A stretch of DNA of 64,000 bases from Casp-actino8 sp964513215 (lineage in GTDB: Bacteria; Actinomycetota; Acidimicrobiia; Acidimicrobiales; Ilumatobacteraceae). The notes under the pieces are model-generated. The model searched no databases. It was not told where the DNA came from and saw only the letters and a list, made by a program, of their open reading frames with translations. Where the stretch lies: contig CAZELU010000002.1 in NCBI GenBank assembly GCA_964513215.1, positions 22,488 to 86,487 on the forward strand, written 5' to 3'. The position numbers were made by a program, and so were the translations under genes. Below are positions 8,844 to 17,592 of the stretch, piece by piece; position 1 is the stretch's first letter; each line of letters starts with the position of its first letter.

Positions 8844-10510
8844 TCGACGCCGAAGAGATACGGATACAGAGGTTGGCCACCGCGGTGGCACTCGACCTGA
8901 ACGCCCGGGCGTTCGGATGCGACCCAACTACGCAACGCCTCGGTGACCGACGCGATCGCATCGGAGCCCTCGATGATCGTCACGATTTCACGCTCGTCGG
9001 TGACGAGATGTTGGAGCAACGCAACAGCCGCACCGTCGAGCGAACCCGCCACGGCGACGATGCCGTCGCCCCGTACGAGCCCGATCCAGTCGCCGGCGGT
9101 CACCGGTCCGGCGTCACTGTGCGAATCTCGAACTGCTTGGGTGACTTCTCCCGTTGCCATTGCATCGATGGCCGACGACATCGACGAGGAGTTGTCATCG
9201 ACTCCGGCTTCGGGGTCGTACACGACCAATGCGGCCAGCGCCTCGGGCATGGAACGAGTCGGCACCACGCGTACCGACTTCGAGGTGAGCGCATCGAGCT
9301 GCTCGGCCACCGGGATGATGTTCTTGTTGTTGGGCAGCACGATCACTTCACGCGCGTTCACGTGCTCGACCGCTTCGAGCAGTTCGGCGGTGGATGGATT
9401 GAGGGTTTGTCCACCGGTGACGATTCCCTGCACACCGAGTTGCGAGAACAACTCCTCGAGCCCGCTACCGCTGCACACCGCCACGACGGCCGTGGTGACC
9501 GCGGGAAGGCCCGAGACGCCGAGACGGCGTTCGTGTTCGGCGTGGCGCTCGGCGACTTCTTCGAACAAGTCGGTCACGCGAATCTGCTTGGGGCGTCCAC
9601 CCAGATCGATGGCCACCTCGATCGCCGCGCCGATGTCGTTGGTGTGCACGTGGCAGTTCCAGAGGCCGTCGCCACCGACCACCACGATCGAGTCGCCGAT
9701 CTCGGCCCAGTCGGCCTTGAACGATTCGATCTTGTCGTCATCGAGGTGGAGGAAGTACATGACCTCGTAGCGCAAGTCGGCCACCGTGAGATCACCGTGT
9801 TCATCGGGGGCCGAGACCAAAGACGGCAGATCGTCGGAGTCACCGCCGATCGAATCGGCCGGAGTCGGAATCGGCTCGCCGTCGACCACGTTGAGCGCGG
9901 CGTCGAGCAACAACAAGAACCCGGCGCCACCGGCGTCCACGACGCCGGCGTCTTTGAGCACGGGCAACATGTCGGGCGTGCGATCGAGAGCCGAACGACC
10001 GGCATCGCGCGCGGCCCGCAACACTGCCGACACGCCGGCGCCGTTGGCGGCGGTCGACTTGGCCGCTTCACTCGCCTCGCGCACGACCGTGAGAATGGTG
10101 CCCTCGATCGGCTTGACGACCGCCTTGTAGGCCGCCGACGACGCCTCCGACAGAGCATCGGCCAGACCCGAGGCGGTGTGCGAGGCCGCCGACGAGAGTC
10201 GCCCGGCCAGTCCGCGCAGGATCTGCGACAGGATCACACCCGAATTACCGCGCGCGCCCATCAGTGATCCGTGCGAAATGGCCTGGCACGTGGACTCGAT
10301 GGCCGGGTCGGCCCGATCGAGTTCGGCCACCACGGCGTCGAGGGTCCGTGCCATGTTGGTGCCGGTGTCACCATCGGGAACCGGGTAGACGTTCAGCCGA
10401 TTGATTCGGGGGGCGTGCTCACGGACGGCGTCGCGGAAGGTCACCACGGTGCGCCGTAGGCGCTCGGCGTCGAAACGCTCCCCCTCGGGCGACATCACCG
10501 GTGCGGCCAC
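8840..10510 (-). CDS. FakA-like DAK2-domain kinase
   Basis: Related to the fatty acid kinase subunit FakA (YloV), which phosphorylates fatty acids bound by FakB (DegV-family) partners. The 556-residue protein has a DAK2 domain (residues about 1-200) with VPDGDTGTNM and GARGNSGVILSQILRG, a middle domain, and a C-terminal domain with the LPNNKN motif near residue 385. No FakB gene is in view. The GTG at 10510 is chosen because TACCAT lies 6 nt upstream; a GTG and an ATG a few codons inside are alternatives. It overlaps recG by 4 nt. Confidence 0.85.
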   Translation of the reverse strand: MAAPVMSPEGERFDAERLRRTVVTFRDAVREHAPRINRLNVYPVPDGDTGTNMARTLDAVVAELDRADPAIESTCQAISHGSLMGARGNSGVILSQILRGLAGRLSSAASHTASGLADALSEASSAAYKAVVKPIEGTILTVVREASEAAKSTAANGAGVSAVLRAARDAGRSALDRTPDMLPVLKDAGVVDAGGAGFLLLLDAALNVVDGEPIPTPADSIGGDSDDLPSLVSAPDEHGDLTVADLRYEVMYFLHLDDDKIESFKADWAEIGDSIVVVGGDGLWNCHVHTNDIGAAIEVAIDLGGRPKQIRVTDLFEEVAERHAEHERRLGVSGLPAVTTAVVAVCSGSGLEELFSQLGVQGIVTGGQTLNPSTAELLEAVEHVNAREVIVLPNNKNIIPVAEQLDALTSKSVRVVPTRSMPEALAALVVYDPEAGVDDNSSSMSSAIDAMATGEVTQAVRDSHSDAGPVTAGDWIGLVRGDGIVAVAGSLDGAAVALLQHLVTDEREIVTIIEGSDAIASVTEALRSWVASERPGVQVECHRGGQPLYPYLFGVE

Positions 10511-10516
10511 GGAGGA

Positions 10517-10522
10517 ATGGTA
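10517..10522 (-). promoter_or_regulatory. Putative leaderless -10 (TACCAT) of the FakA-like gene
   Basis: Minus-strand TACCAT, then 6 nt, then the GTG at 10510. It supports this start over the internal codons. Confidence 0.5.
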
Positions 10523-10585
10523 CCCCTGGGCCCCGGACCCAGCGTGCTGGTGAAGCGTGTCTCAGGCCGGATGACCGGCTCAGCC

Positions 10586-10614
10586 TTGGGGTCACCGGGG
10601 TCCGCTGGTAGCGT
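10586..10614 (+). promoter_or_regulatory. Putative rpmB promoter
   Basis: TTGGGG at 10586-10591 and TAGCGT at 10609-10614 are separated by 17 nt, a normal sigma-70-type spacing, about 50 nt before rpmB. This is one of the few cases in the window where a -35-like hexamer is at the right distance. Confidence 0.4.
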
Positions 10615-10661
10615 TTCGTCCGCTGATCCCCCGGAGGGGACGGTTCGAAGGAAGATCCATC

Positions 10662-10868
10662 ATGGCCTCAGTTTGCGAAGTCTGCGGGAAGCGCCCCTCG
10701 TGGGGGATGTCGGTCTCGCACTCACATGTGCGCACCAAGCGTCGCTGGAACCCGAACATTCAGCGCATTCGGGCCCTCGTGAACGGATCACCGCGCCGCC
10801 TGAACGTCTGCACCGGTTGCATCCGCGCGGGCAAGGTCACCAAGGCCGGCTCCTCGGCCACTCGCTGA
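10662..10868 (+). CDS. rpmB: 50S ribosomal protein L28
   Basis: Structural protein of the large subunit, 68 residues. It starts MASVCEVCGKRPSWGMSVSHSH and has a second pair CTGC near residue 51, so it is the zinc-binding form. The central KRRWNPNIQRIR is characteristic of L28. It is divergent from the FakA/recG operon with a 151-bp intergenic region and is followed after 8 nt by a small OB-fold-like gene. Confidence 0.97.
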   Translation: MASVCEVCGKRPSWGMSVSHSHVRTKRRWNPNIQRIRALVNGSPRRLNVCTGCIRAGKVTKAGSSATR

Positions 10869-10876
10869 TTTCGACG

Positions 10877-11098
10877 ATGCAGGGAGTCATCAAGGCCTAC
10901 GACCCGGGAACCGGGACTGGTCTCATCCTGCGCGACACCGATCTGACCGAACACGAACTCGCTGCCGATGCCCTCGTGGGGAGCATCTTCCGGATGCTGA
11001 GGCCTGGCCAGCGCGTGGTGTTCGATCTGAATGACGACGGACTCGCCACTCGTGTGCGCATGGGTTCCGAAGTCGACATGGGCACGCCCGGCTACTGA
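10877..11098 (+). CDS. Degenerate cold-shock-fold small protein
   Basis: A 73-residue protein (start MQGVIKAYDPGTGTGLIL) that follows the cold-shock protein layout: strand, G-x-G turn, strand, and the later RPGQRVVFDL element. The RNA-binding aromatic motifs of true Csp proteins (KGFGFI and VFVHF) are missing, replaced by GTGLIL and EHELAA. It may be a protein-binding or weakly nucleic-acid-binding OB fold. It starts 8 nt after rpmB, so it is probably in the L28 operon. The family call is by pattern only. Confidence 0.6.
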   Translation: MQGVIKAYDPGTGTGLILRDTDLTEHELAADALVGSIFRMLRPGQRVVFDLNDDGLATRVRMGSEVDMGTPGY

Positions 11099-11158
11099 CC
11101 GAGTGGGTCTCATCTAGTACAACATCACAAGGTTCTTTCCGACCCCCAGGAGAACACC

Positions 11159-12946
11159 ATGAGCGGCACCACCAGCAACGAACGTCTGAAGAAGTGGGTG
11201 GCCGACTGGGCCGCGATCATGCAGCCGTCCGACATCTACTGGTGCGACGGTTCGGCGGACGAGTACGACCGTCTGTGCAACGCTCTCGTCGCCGCCGGAA
11301 CCTTCACGAAGCTCGACGAGGCCAAGCGCCCCAACAGCTATTGGGCCCATTCCGATCCGGGCGACGTCGCTCGCGTCGAAGACCGCACCTTCATCTGCTC
11401 GGCCAAGGCCGACGACGCCGGCCCCAACAACAACTGGCGCGAGCCGGCCGACATGCGGGCCGAATTGACCGCTCTGTACACGGGTTCGATGAAGGGTCGC
11501 ACCATGTACGTGGTGCCTTTCAGTATGGGCCCGCTCGGCTCGCCCATCGCCCACATCGGCGTGCAGCTCACCGACTCGGCTTACGTGGCCGTGAGCATGC
11601 GCATCATGACCCGCATGGGCCAGGGCGCGCTCGACGTTCTTGGCAACAACGACTGGGTCCCCTGCCTCCACTCGGTCGGCGCGCCGCTCGCACCCGGACA
11701 GTCCGATGTCGCTTGGCCGTGCAACCCCGACAACAAGTACATCGTGCACTTCCCCGAGACCCGCGAAATCTGGTCGTACGGTTCGGGCTACGGCGGCAAC
11801 GCGTTGCTCGGTAAGAAGTGCTTCGCGTTGCGCATCGCCTCGGTGATGGCTCGCGACGACGGCTGGCTCGCCGAGCACATGCTCATCTTGAAACTCACCA
11901 ATCCGGCCGGCGAGTCGAAGTACATCGCCGCTGCGTTCCCGTCGGCGTGCGGCAAGACCAACTTGGCGATGCTCGTACCCACCATTCCGGGCTGGAAGGC
12001 CGAGACGATCGGTGACGACATCTGTTGGATGAAGTTCGGCGCCGATGGCCGCCTCTACGCGATCAACCCCGAAGCGGGTTTCTTCGGCGTGGCACCCGGA
12101 ACCGGCTACGACACCAACGCCAACGCGATGCACACCCTCTGGGGCAACTGCATCTTCACCAACACCGCTCTCACGTCCGATGGTGACGTGTGGTGGGAAG
12201 GCATGTCGGACGACGCTCCGGCCCGCGCCACCGACTGGAAGGGCAACGCCTGGACGCCCGAGAGCGATTCACCGGCTGCCCACCCGAACGCTCGCTTCAC
12301 CGCTCCGGCTTCGCAGTGCCCGTCGGCTGCCCCCGAATGGCAGGACCCGGCCGGTGTGCCGATCTCGGCCATCTTGTTCGGCGGACGTCGTCGCACCACG
12401 GTTCCGCTCGTCACTCAGGCGTTCGACTGGGAGCACGGCGTGTTCCTCGGCTCGATCATGGCCTCCGAGACCACTGCGGCGCAGGCCGGCGCGGTCGGCA
12501 AGTTGCGCTTCGACCCGATGGCCATGCTCCCGTTCTGCGGTTACAACATGGCCGACTACTTCGCGCACTGGTTGCGCATCGGCTCGAAGACCGACGAGTC
12601 GAAGTTGCCCAAGATCTTCTTCGTCAACTGGTTCCGTCGCGACGAGAGCGGTCGGTTCTTGTGGCCCGGCTTCGGCGAGAACAGCCGCGTTCTGAAGTGG
12701 GTGTTCGATCGCGTCGAAGGCAAGGCCGACGCGGTGGAGACTCCCATTGGTCTCCTGCCCACACCGGGTGCCCTCGATCTCAACGGTCTCGACATCGCCG
12801 ATGACGATCTGCACGAGATCCTGTCGGTCGACATCGATGGCTGGAAGTCGGCCGTGCCGCAGATCCAGGATCACTTCGCGCAGTTCGGGCCGAAGCTTCC
12901 GAGTGCGCTCAGCACGCAGCTCGAAACACTGTCCGCATCGCTCTGA
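11159..12946 (+). CDS. pckG: Phosphoenolpyruvate carboxykinase (GTP)
   Basis: Interconverts oxaloacetate plus GTP with PEP, GDP and CO2 for gluconeogenesis and anaplerosis. The 595-residue cytosolic enzyme has the kinase P-loop FPSACGKTNLAM near residue 265, the metal-binding GDDICWMKF near residue 285, a reactive-Cys segment just before (the Cys of SACGKTN) and the FGGRRRTTVPLV element near residue 405. Length is typical of the GTP type. An AGGAG site lies 7 nt before the ATG. Confidence 0.97.
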   Translation: MSGTTSNERLKKWVADWAAIMQPSDIYWCDGSADEYDRLCNALVAAGTFTKLDEAKRPNSYWAHSDPGDVARVEDRTFICSAKADDAGPNNNWREPADMRAELTALYTGSMKGRTMYVVPFSMGPLGSPIAHIGVQLTDSAYVAVSMRIMTRMGQGALDVLGNNDWVPCLHSVGAPLAPGQSDVAWPCNPDNKYIVHFPETREIWSYGSGYGGNALLGKKCFALRIASVMARDDGWLAEHMLILKLTNPAGESKYIAAAFPSACGKTNLAMLVPTIPGWKAETIGDDICWMKFGADGRLYAINPEAGFFGVAPGTGYDTNANAMHTLWGNCIFTNTALTSDGDVWWEGMSDDAPARATDWKGNAWTPESDSPAAHPNARFTAPASQCPSAAPEWQDPAGVPISAILFGGRRRTTVPLVTQAFDWEHGVFLGSIMASETTAAQAGAVGKLRFDPMAMLPFCGYNMADYFAHWLRIGSKTDESKLPKIFFVNWFRRDESGRFLWPGFGENSRVLKWVFDRVEGKADAVETPIGLLPTPGALDLNGLDIADDDLHEILSVDIDGWKSAVPQIQDHFAQFGPKLPSALSTQLETLSASL

Positions 12947-12961
12947 GGCGAGCGGTCGACG

Positions 12962-13336
12962 TCAGGTCTGACCGACGAGCAGGGCTCGGATTCCGAGTCC
13001 CATCAAGAACAGCCCGCCCAGTCCGTAGAGCAGGTACAACTTGTGCCGCATCTGGTTGCGATAGCTGTAGATGATCGCCACGGCCATGATGCCCACGAAA
13101 CCGTAGAAAGCATGGAAGGCCGGAAACTCGAGCTTCTCGCGATTCACGAGCGCCACGCCGAAGGCCACCTGCACGAAAACCGTCAATTGGGCGAGGCCGG
13201 TGTACCACCACAAGGCGCGTGAGCGCAGCCCGGGAAACTTGTGCGCCAGGAGAGCCCACAGACCCGCGAGGCCATTGGCGAAGATCACGAACCACGAGAA
13301 CGATTCGTGGAGATCGAGCAACATCAAGGCAGTCAT
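12962..13336 (-). CDS. Four-helix membrane protein, function unknown
   Basis: A 124-residue protein with four hydrophobic helices at about residues 13-33, 42-63, 72-92 and 100-120, short loops and a polar C-terminus. I do not recognise a characterised family. It ends 15 nt from the convergent pckG. A TAGCGT hexamer lies 9 nt before its ATG. Confidence 0.7.
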   Translation of the reverse strand: MTALMLLDLHESFSWFVIFANGLAGLWALLAHKFPGLRSRALWWYTGLAQLTVFVQVAFGVALVNREKLEFPAFHAFYGFVGIMAVAIIYSYRNQMRHKLYLLYGLGGLFLMGLGIRALLVGQT

Positions 13337-13357
13337 GCCCGTCCGACGCTAGCCGGG

Positions 13358-14065
13358 CTACTCGCCGCAGGCGGTGCCGCCGTACAGAGCGAGCACCAAT
13401 CCGCTCGGCGCATCGTCGCTCAGCGTCCCAGTGAGCGTTGCCTCGATCTCGAATCCGGGACCGACGATCTCGTCGTTGTAGATCTCGACGTCGGGATACA
13501 CCTTCACGATGTCACGAACGGTCGAACCCACCGTGATGCCGCCATCGGTGGCCGGGCCGAGCGGTCCGATCTCCGAATCGATGGGCGGGCCGTACTGCCA
13601 GCCGTAGAAGTGACGTCGGCCGGTGTTGAAGTCGCTCTGGTCTCCGAAGAGCAATCGCAGATTGGCCCACTCGACCGCGCGAACCTCGGCGCCCGGACAC
13701 GAACCGAACTCACTGAATGCATCGATCCAACCGGTATCGCGATCGGGGGCACCGAGAATCGCTGTCACGTAGCCGATCACGCCGTCGGGCTCGACACCGA
13801 AACGCGCGTCGCCGATGCCATCGGACCGCAGAACGAGTTCGAGTCCGGGTACGAGGGTCGTGGTCGTCGAGTTGATCGACGTGGTGGTGCTGGCCACTGG
13901 TTCGGTCGTGGTGGACACCAACGGAGCCAGGCTCGACGACGAACCAGGAGCGATGGGCAACGGTGCGAGCGTGTCGTCGCCTCCCCCACCACCACCGCAC
14001 GAGGCGACGACGAAGACGACGGCGAGAACAGTGGCAACCCCGACGATTCGTGATCGATCGCGCAT
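13358..14065 (-). CDS. Secreted lipoprotein, function unknown
   Basis: A 235-residue protein with a lipoprotein signal peptide (MRDRSRIVGVATVLAVVFVVASC, lipidated Cys at 23) followed by a Gly run and a Ser/Thr-rich linker up to about residue 70. The remaining 160 residues form a globular extracytoplasmic domain with three cysteines, of which CPGAE and the terminal TACGE could pair. Similar linker-plus-domain lipoproteins are common in this lineage, but no function is assigned. CAGACT lies 6 nt before the ATG. Confidence 0.72.
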   Translation of the reverse strand: MRDRSRIVGVATVLAVVFVVASCGGGGGGDDTLAPLPIAPGSSSSLAPLVSTTTEPVASTTTSINSTTTTLVPGLELVLRSDGIGDARFGVEPDGVIGYVTAILGAPDRDTGWIDAFSEFGSCPGAEVRAVEWANLRLLFGDQSDFNTGRRHFYGWQYGPPIDSEIGPLGPATDGGITVGSTVRDIVKVYPDVEIYNDEIVGPGFEIEATLTGTLSDDAPSGLVLALYGGTACGE

Positions 14066-14071
14066 GCGACC

Positions 14072-14077
14072 AGTCTG
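14072..14077 (-). promoter_or_regulatory. Putative leaderless -10 (CAGACT) of the lipoprotein gene
   Basis: Minus-strand CAGACT, 6 nt, then ATG at 14065. The identical hexamer at the same spacing precedes the genes at 37217, 48844 and 56578. Confidence 0.45.
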
Positions 14078-14082
14078 CCCGA

Positions 14083-14655
14083 TCAGCGAATGAGTGTGTC
14101 GGCTTCTCGACCGCGCTCGACGAGCTGCAGCCGCCCGGCGGGATCGCCCGAACGAGAACCTGTGTCGACCACGGTCACCGAAGCGTTGTCGAGGCTGTCG
14201 ATCACCAGGCGATCGTCGTCCAAGCACGCACCCACCACCGCGTTGATGGCGATGAAGTGGCTGAAGATCACGGTGTCGACCGTCCGGGTGGCCACGAACG
14301 ACACCACCGAGTCGCGGAACTCGACGTACGGCGATCCGAGATCGCCCCACGAACCTGCCATCGCACGTCGCAACCACTCGACGCGCTCGTTCATCGGGAT
14401 GCCGGGCGGCGAGGGAATCTCGCGCACTTCGTCGGCGATCGGGAGATCGGTGATTCCCCAGTGCGTCATCAAGAACGATGCGGTCTCACGACAACGGCGC
14501 AACGGACTCGAGACCACCGCCATCGGCGGCAAAGCCGCCAAGCGACGAGCAGTGTCGGAAGCTTGTTGCCGACCGAGTTCGTCGAGGCCCGGGTCGGGGT
14601 CGGTGTCCCAGCCCGCGGCGGCTCGTCCGTGACGAACCAGATACACGCGACTCAC
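14083..14655 (-). CDS. Histidine phosphatase (phosphoglycerate mutase-like)
   Basis: A 190-residue member of the histidine phosphatase superfamily. The catalytic LVRHGRA motif lies at residues 6-12, SSPLRRCRETA follows near residue 48, and the second catalytic His is in FSHFIAIN near residue 135. The substrate cannot be told from the sequence; a small phosphomonoester is likely. The GTG start at 14655 overlaps the stop of the PIG-L gene (GTGA), so they are translationally coupled. Confidence 0.87.
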   Translation of the reverse strand: MSRVYLVRHGRAAAGWDTDPDPGLDELGRQQASDTARRLAALPPMAVVSSPLRRCRETASFLMTHWGITDLPIADEVREIPSPPGIPMNERVEWLRRAMAGSWGDLGSPYVEFRDSVVSFVATRTVDTVIFSHFIAINAVVGACLDDDRLVIDSLDNASVTVVDTGSRSGDPAGRLQLVERGREADTLIR

Positions 14656-15452
14656 AAGAGCCACCCTTCGCGCGCGCCACCGGGCTGACCCGGCTCGATG
14701 AACCATTCGGTTCCGAACGCCAAGGCGAAGATCTCGGGCGGCATCTGCAAGAAGAAACTGCCGTCGGTGATCTGGCTGGCGTGACATGCCATCGATTCGC
14801 GCTTCTGAGCAACGAACTGCGTCACGTCGACCGCCATCGTGATCTCGTCCTCGGTCGAACCGAACGGATTGCCGTCGTCAGCCGGGGCCTCCGGATCGAA
14901 GGCTTCGGCGTCGGGATTCGACTCGGCGTTCATGGCCCGCAGTCGAGCGATGCGCGTGCGGTTCATGGTCGACTCGAGAAGTCGAACCGTGCGTCCGCTG
15001 TCGCGAAGGATCTCGGCGGCGCGATGACCGACCCGATGGACCTGGATGTGATCAGGATGTCCGTAGCCGCCGTGCCAGTCGTAGCACGTGAGCACATCAC
15101 CCTCGACCCGTCGCACGATGGCCGCCAATCGCTCACTCGCCTCGTCGAGATCGGCGCTCATGAACGCACCCGGCTCGTGATTCTGCGACCAGCCGTTCAT
15201 GCCACTGTCGGCATAACCGAGCCAGGCGACTTCGCTCACGCCGAGAACCGCGGCCGACTTCTCGGTTTCGCGACGACGACGATCGGCGAGAGTCTCTCCG
15301 GGCTGAAGATCGGCGGGGACTTCGCCGTGGCGACCATCAGTGGCCACCACCAGAACGACGCGATGACCTTCGGCCACCGCCCGGGCGATGGTTCCTCCCG
15401 TGGCGATCGATTCGTCGTCGGGGTGAGCGTGGAAGCAGACGAGTGTGCTCAC
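14652..15452 (-). CDS. PIG-L family N-acetyl deacetylase (MshB/Mca type)
   Basis: Zinc-dependent deacetylase of 266 residues with the metal motif AHPDDE at residues 8-13, a conserved TDGRHGE segment, and the third ligand motif in GYGHPDHIQVH near residue 130. In actinobacteria, family members act on the mycothiol precursor (MshB) or on mycothiol S-conjugates (Mca). The length is close to both, and the sequence alone does not separate them. It sits in a GTGA-overlap chain: CaiB-type gene, this gene, phosphatase. Confidence 0.85.
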   Translation of the reverse strand: MSTLVCFHAHPDDESIATGGTIARAVAEGHRVVLVVATDGRHGEVPADLQPGETLADRRRRETEKSAAVLGVSEVAWLGYADSGMNGWSQNHEPGAFMSADLDEASERLAAIVRRVEGDVLTCYDWHGGYGHPDHIQVHRVGHRAAEILRDSGRTVRLLESTMNRTRIARLRAMNAESNPDAEAFDPEAPADDGNPFGSTEDEITMAVDVTQFVAQKRESMACHASQITDGSFFLQMPPEIFALAFGTEWFIEPGQPGGAREGWLL

Positions 15453-16606
15453 GCGTCGACGACGGCACCCGACGACACGAGCCGGTCGATGTCGGCGCTC
15501 GAGAAGCCCCACGATTCGAGGATCTCGCGGGAGTGCTGGCCGGGATGGGCCGGCGGCGAGGTGACCTCAGCGACCGTGCGCGAGAAACGCGGCGCAGGTG
15601 CGGGCTGCTTCATGCCGGCGATCTCGATGATCATGTTGCGCTCGACGTTGTGACGATGCTTGGCCGCTTCGCTCATGGTGAGCACCGGGGCGAAACACAC
15701 ATCGGTCGCTTCCATGATCGAGCACCATTCGTCGCGCGTCTTGGTGCGGAACACCTCGGCCAGACGCTGCTTCAGGTGCGGCCACATCGAGCGATCCATC
15801 TGCTTGGCGAACTCGGAGTCGCCGTCGAGGCCCGTGAGTCGCATCAGTTCGGCATAGAACTGGGGCTCGATCGAGCCGAGCGACACGTACTTGCCGTCCT
15901 TGCACTCGTACACGTCGTAGAAGTGTGCACCGGTGTCGAGCAGGTTGGTGCCACGGTTGTTCTCGTCATGGGCGCCCATCTGCGAGAAGGCCCAGAACAT
16001 CGTCATGAGAATCGCGGTCCCGTCGACCATGGCCGCATCGACCACTTGCCCGCGACCGCTCTTGGACGCTTCGAGGAGAGCGCACACCACGCCGAAGGCC
16101 AAGAACATGCCACCACCACCGAAGTCGCCCACCATGTTCATGGGCGGAACCGGAGCTTCGCCGGCGCGGCCGAAGTGTGCCAGCGCTCCGGCCAAGGCGA
16201 TGTAGTTGATGTCGTGCCCGGCCGCCTGGGCGTACATGCCGGTCTGACCCCAACCCGTCATGCGACCGAACACCAACTTCGGATTGCGCGCGTGACACAC
16301 GTCGGGTCCGACTCCGAGTCGCTCCATCACTCCGGGGCGGAAACCTTCGATCAACGCGTCAGCTGATTCGACGAGACGCAACAACGTCTCGACACCTTCG
16401 GGATTCTTCAGATCGATGGCGATGTTGCGACGACCACGTTGCAGGATGTCGGCAGCCGGCTTGTCGGGTGCCGGACCACGCACCGCTTGGCTTCGTTCGA
16501 CGCGGATGACCTCGGCACCCATGTCGGAAAGCAGCATGGCCGCGAAAGGTCCGGGGCCGATGCCGGCGATTTCGATGATGCGGAAACCAGAGAGAGGACC
16601 GGGCAT
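15449..16606 (-). CDS. CaiB/BaiF CoA-transferase family protein (alpha-methylacyl-CoA racemase-like)
   Basis: A 385-residue class III CoA-transferase fold protein. It opens with GPLSGFRIIEIAGIGPGPFAAMLL and has the RGRRNIAIDLKNPEG and GHDINYIALAGAL segments typical of alpha-methylacyl-CoA racemase-like members; the Asp in GHDINY matches the racemase catalytic Asp. Racemisation of 2-methyl-branched acyl-CoAs would fit the nearby acyl-CoA genes. The ATG at 16606 is supported by TACGAT 6 nt upstream, so it has its own leaderless promoter just after the hydrolase. Confidence 0.84.
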   Translation of the reverse strand: MPGPLSGFRIIEIAGIGPGPFAAMLLSDMGAEVIRVERSQAVRGPAPDKPAADILQRGRRNIAIDLKNPEGVETLLRLVESADALIEGFRPGVMERLGVGPDVCHARNPKLVFGRMTGWGQTGMYAQAAGHDINYIALAGALAHFGRAGEAPVPPMNMVGDFGGGGMFLAFGVVCALLEASKSGRGQVVDAAMVDGTAILMTMFWAFSQMGAHDENNRGTNLLDTGAHFYDVYECKDGKYVSLGSIEPQFYAELMRLTGLDGDSEFAKQMDRSMWPHLKQRLAEVFRTKTRDEWCSIMEATDVCFAPVLTMSEAAKHRHNVERNMIIEIAGMKQPAPAPRFSRTVAEVTSPPAHPGQHSREILESWGFSSADIDRLVSSGAVVDA

Positions 16607-16612
16607 ACCCGC

Positions 16613-16618
16613 ATCGTA
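16613..16618 (-). promoter_or_regulatory. Putative leaderless -10 (TACGAT) of the CaiB-type gene
   Basis: Minus-strand TACGAT, 6 nt, then the ATG at 16606. It lies just beyond the stop of the upstream hydrolase gene at 16620. Confidence 0.45.
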
Positions 16619-16619
16619 T

Positions 16620-17531
16620 TCAGCGTGACGGAGCAACCAACCAATCGGAGTGGCGCGCGTGGGCGGCAATGGCCCCCACGATCAATGGCTGCAGAGGCGT
16701 CGGCAAGTCGTGCCCCATGTCGGCGACCATCAAGAGCGTCGAATTGGGAACCAACTCGGCCGTTCGCTCACCACCGGCCGGAGGAAGCAGTGTGTCATCG
16801 CGCCCGTGGATCACGAGCGTCGGCACGCGCAGATTCGCGAGACCTTCATTACGTCGACCACTCGCGTAGATGGCCGCCATCTGTCGATCGGACCCCTCCG
16901 GGTAGAACGCGCGGTCGTAGGCGCGAGCGGCGTCGATCTTCACTTGGTCGGCATCGAAGAAACGCTTCGACTGCCACACCGCGTAATTGATCGAGTGTTC
17001 GATGTACGCGGAACGCTCGGGGGGAGGCGGTGCGAGCAGCACGGCCGCCGCTTCGGGCAACGGTGATCCGTATTCGGGCTCACCCGACATCGACATGACC
17101 GAGGTGAGCGATCGCACGCGATTCGGATGCTCGATCGCCACGTGCTGAGCGATCATCCCGCCCATCGACGCACCCACCACGTGGGCGCGGTCGATTCCGA
17201 GATGATCGAGGAGCCCGACGGCGTCGAGAGCCATGTCGGACAATGTGTACGGCACGGGCGGCGGCGGCTGGTCGGCGAAAGCCGCCGCCATGACAGCGCC
17301 CACGTCCACGGAGACGCCGTCGAACTTCGTGGACAGTCCGCAATCACGATTGTCGAAGCGCACGACGTGAAATCCCTGCTCGACGAGCGCGGCGCAGAAC
17401 GAATCGGGCCAGGCGATCATCTGCGCCGTGAAACCCATGATGAGCAACACCGTGGGGTGATCGGGTGAGCCCATCGTCTCGTACTCGAGTTCGACGGTTC
17501 CGGTGGTGGCAGGCACGACGGCGCGAGGCAT
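16620..17531 (-). CDS. Alpha/beta hydrolase
   Basis: A 303-residue alpha/beta hydrolase with an oxyanion-hole segment LLIMGF near residue 31, the nucleophile elbow GASMGG near residue 121, an acid in HGRDD near residue 245 and the catalytic His in MGHDLP near residue 273. The long, proline-rich cap resembles TAP/lipase-type or aclacinomycin-esterase-like hydrolases; the substrate is unknown. A TAGTCT hexamer 6 nt before the ATG suggests leaderless transcription, divergent from the F420 oxidoreductase gene 61 bp away. Confidence 0.85.
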   Translation of the reverse strand: MPRAVVPATTGTVELEYETMGSPDHPTVLLIMGFTAQMIAWPDSFCAALVEQGFHVVRFDNRDCGLSTKFDGVSVDVGAVMAAAFADQPPPPVPYTLSDMALDAVGLLDHLGIDRAHVVGASMGGMIAQHVAIEHPNRVRSLTSVMSMSGEPEYGSPLPEAAAVLLAPPPPERSAYIEHSINYAVWQSKRFFDADQVKIDAARAYDRAFYPEGSDRQMAAIYASGRRNEGLANLRVPTLVIHGRDDTLLPPAGGERTAELVPNSTLLMVADMGHDLPTPLQPLIVGAIAAHARHSDWLVAPSR

Positions 17532-17537
17532 GAGCGG

Positions 17538-17543
17538 AGACTA
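17538..17543 (-). promoter_or_regulatory. Putative leaderless -10 (TAGTCT) of the hydrolase
   Basis: Minus-strand TAGTCT, 6 nt, then the ATG at 17531. Confidence 0.5.
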
Positions 17544-17580
17544 GACGCGCCCACCCCGGTGACTTCGTTCCGAGGTGCTG

Positions 17581-17586
17581 TACGGT
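17581..17586 (+). promoter_or_regulatory. Putative leaderless -10 (TACGGT) of the F420 oxidoreductase
   Basis: TACGGT, 6 nt, then the ATG at 17593. A GTGACT at 17559-17564 is a possible -35 with a 16-nt spacer. Confidence 0.5.
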
Positions 17587-17592
17587 GACGAC

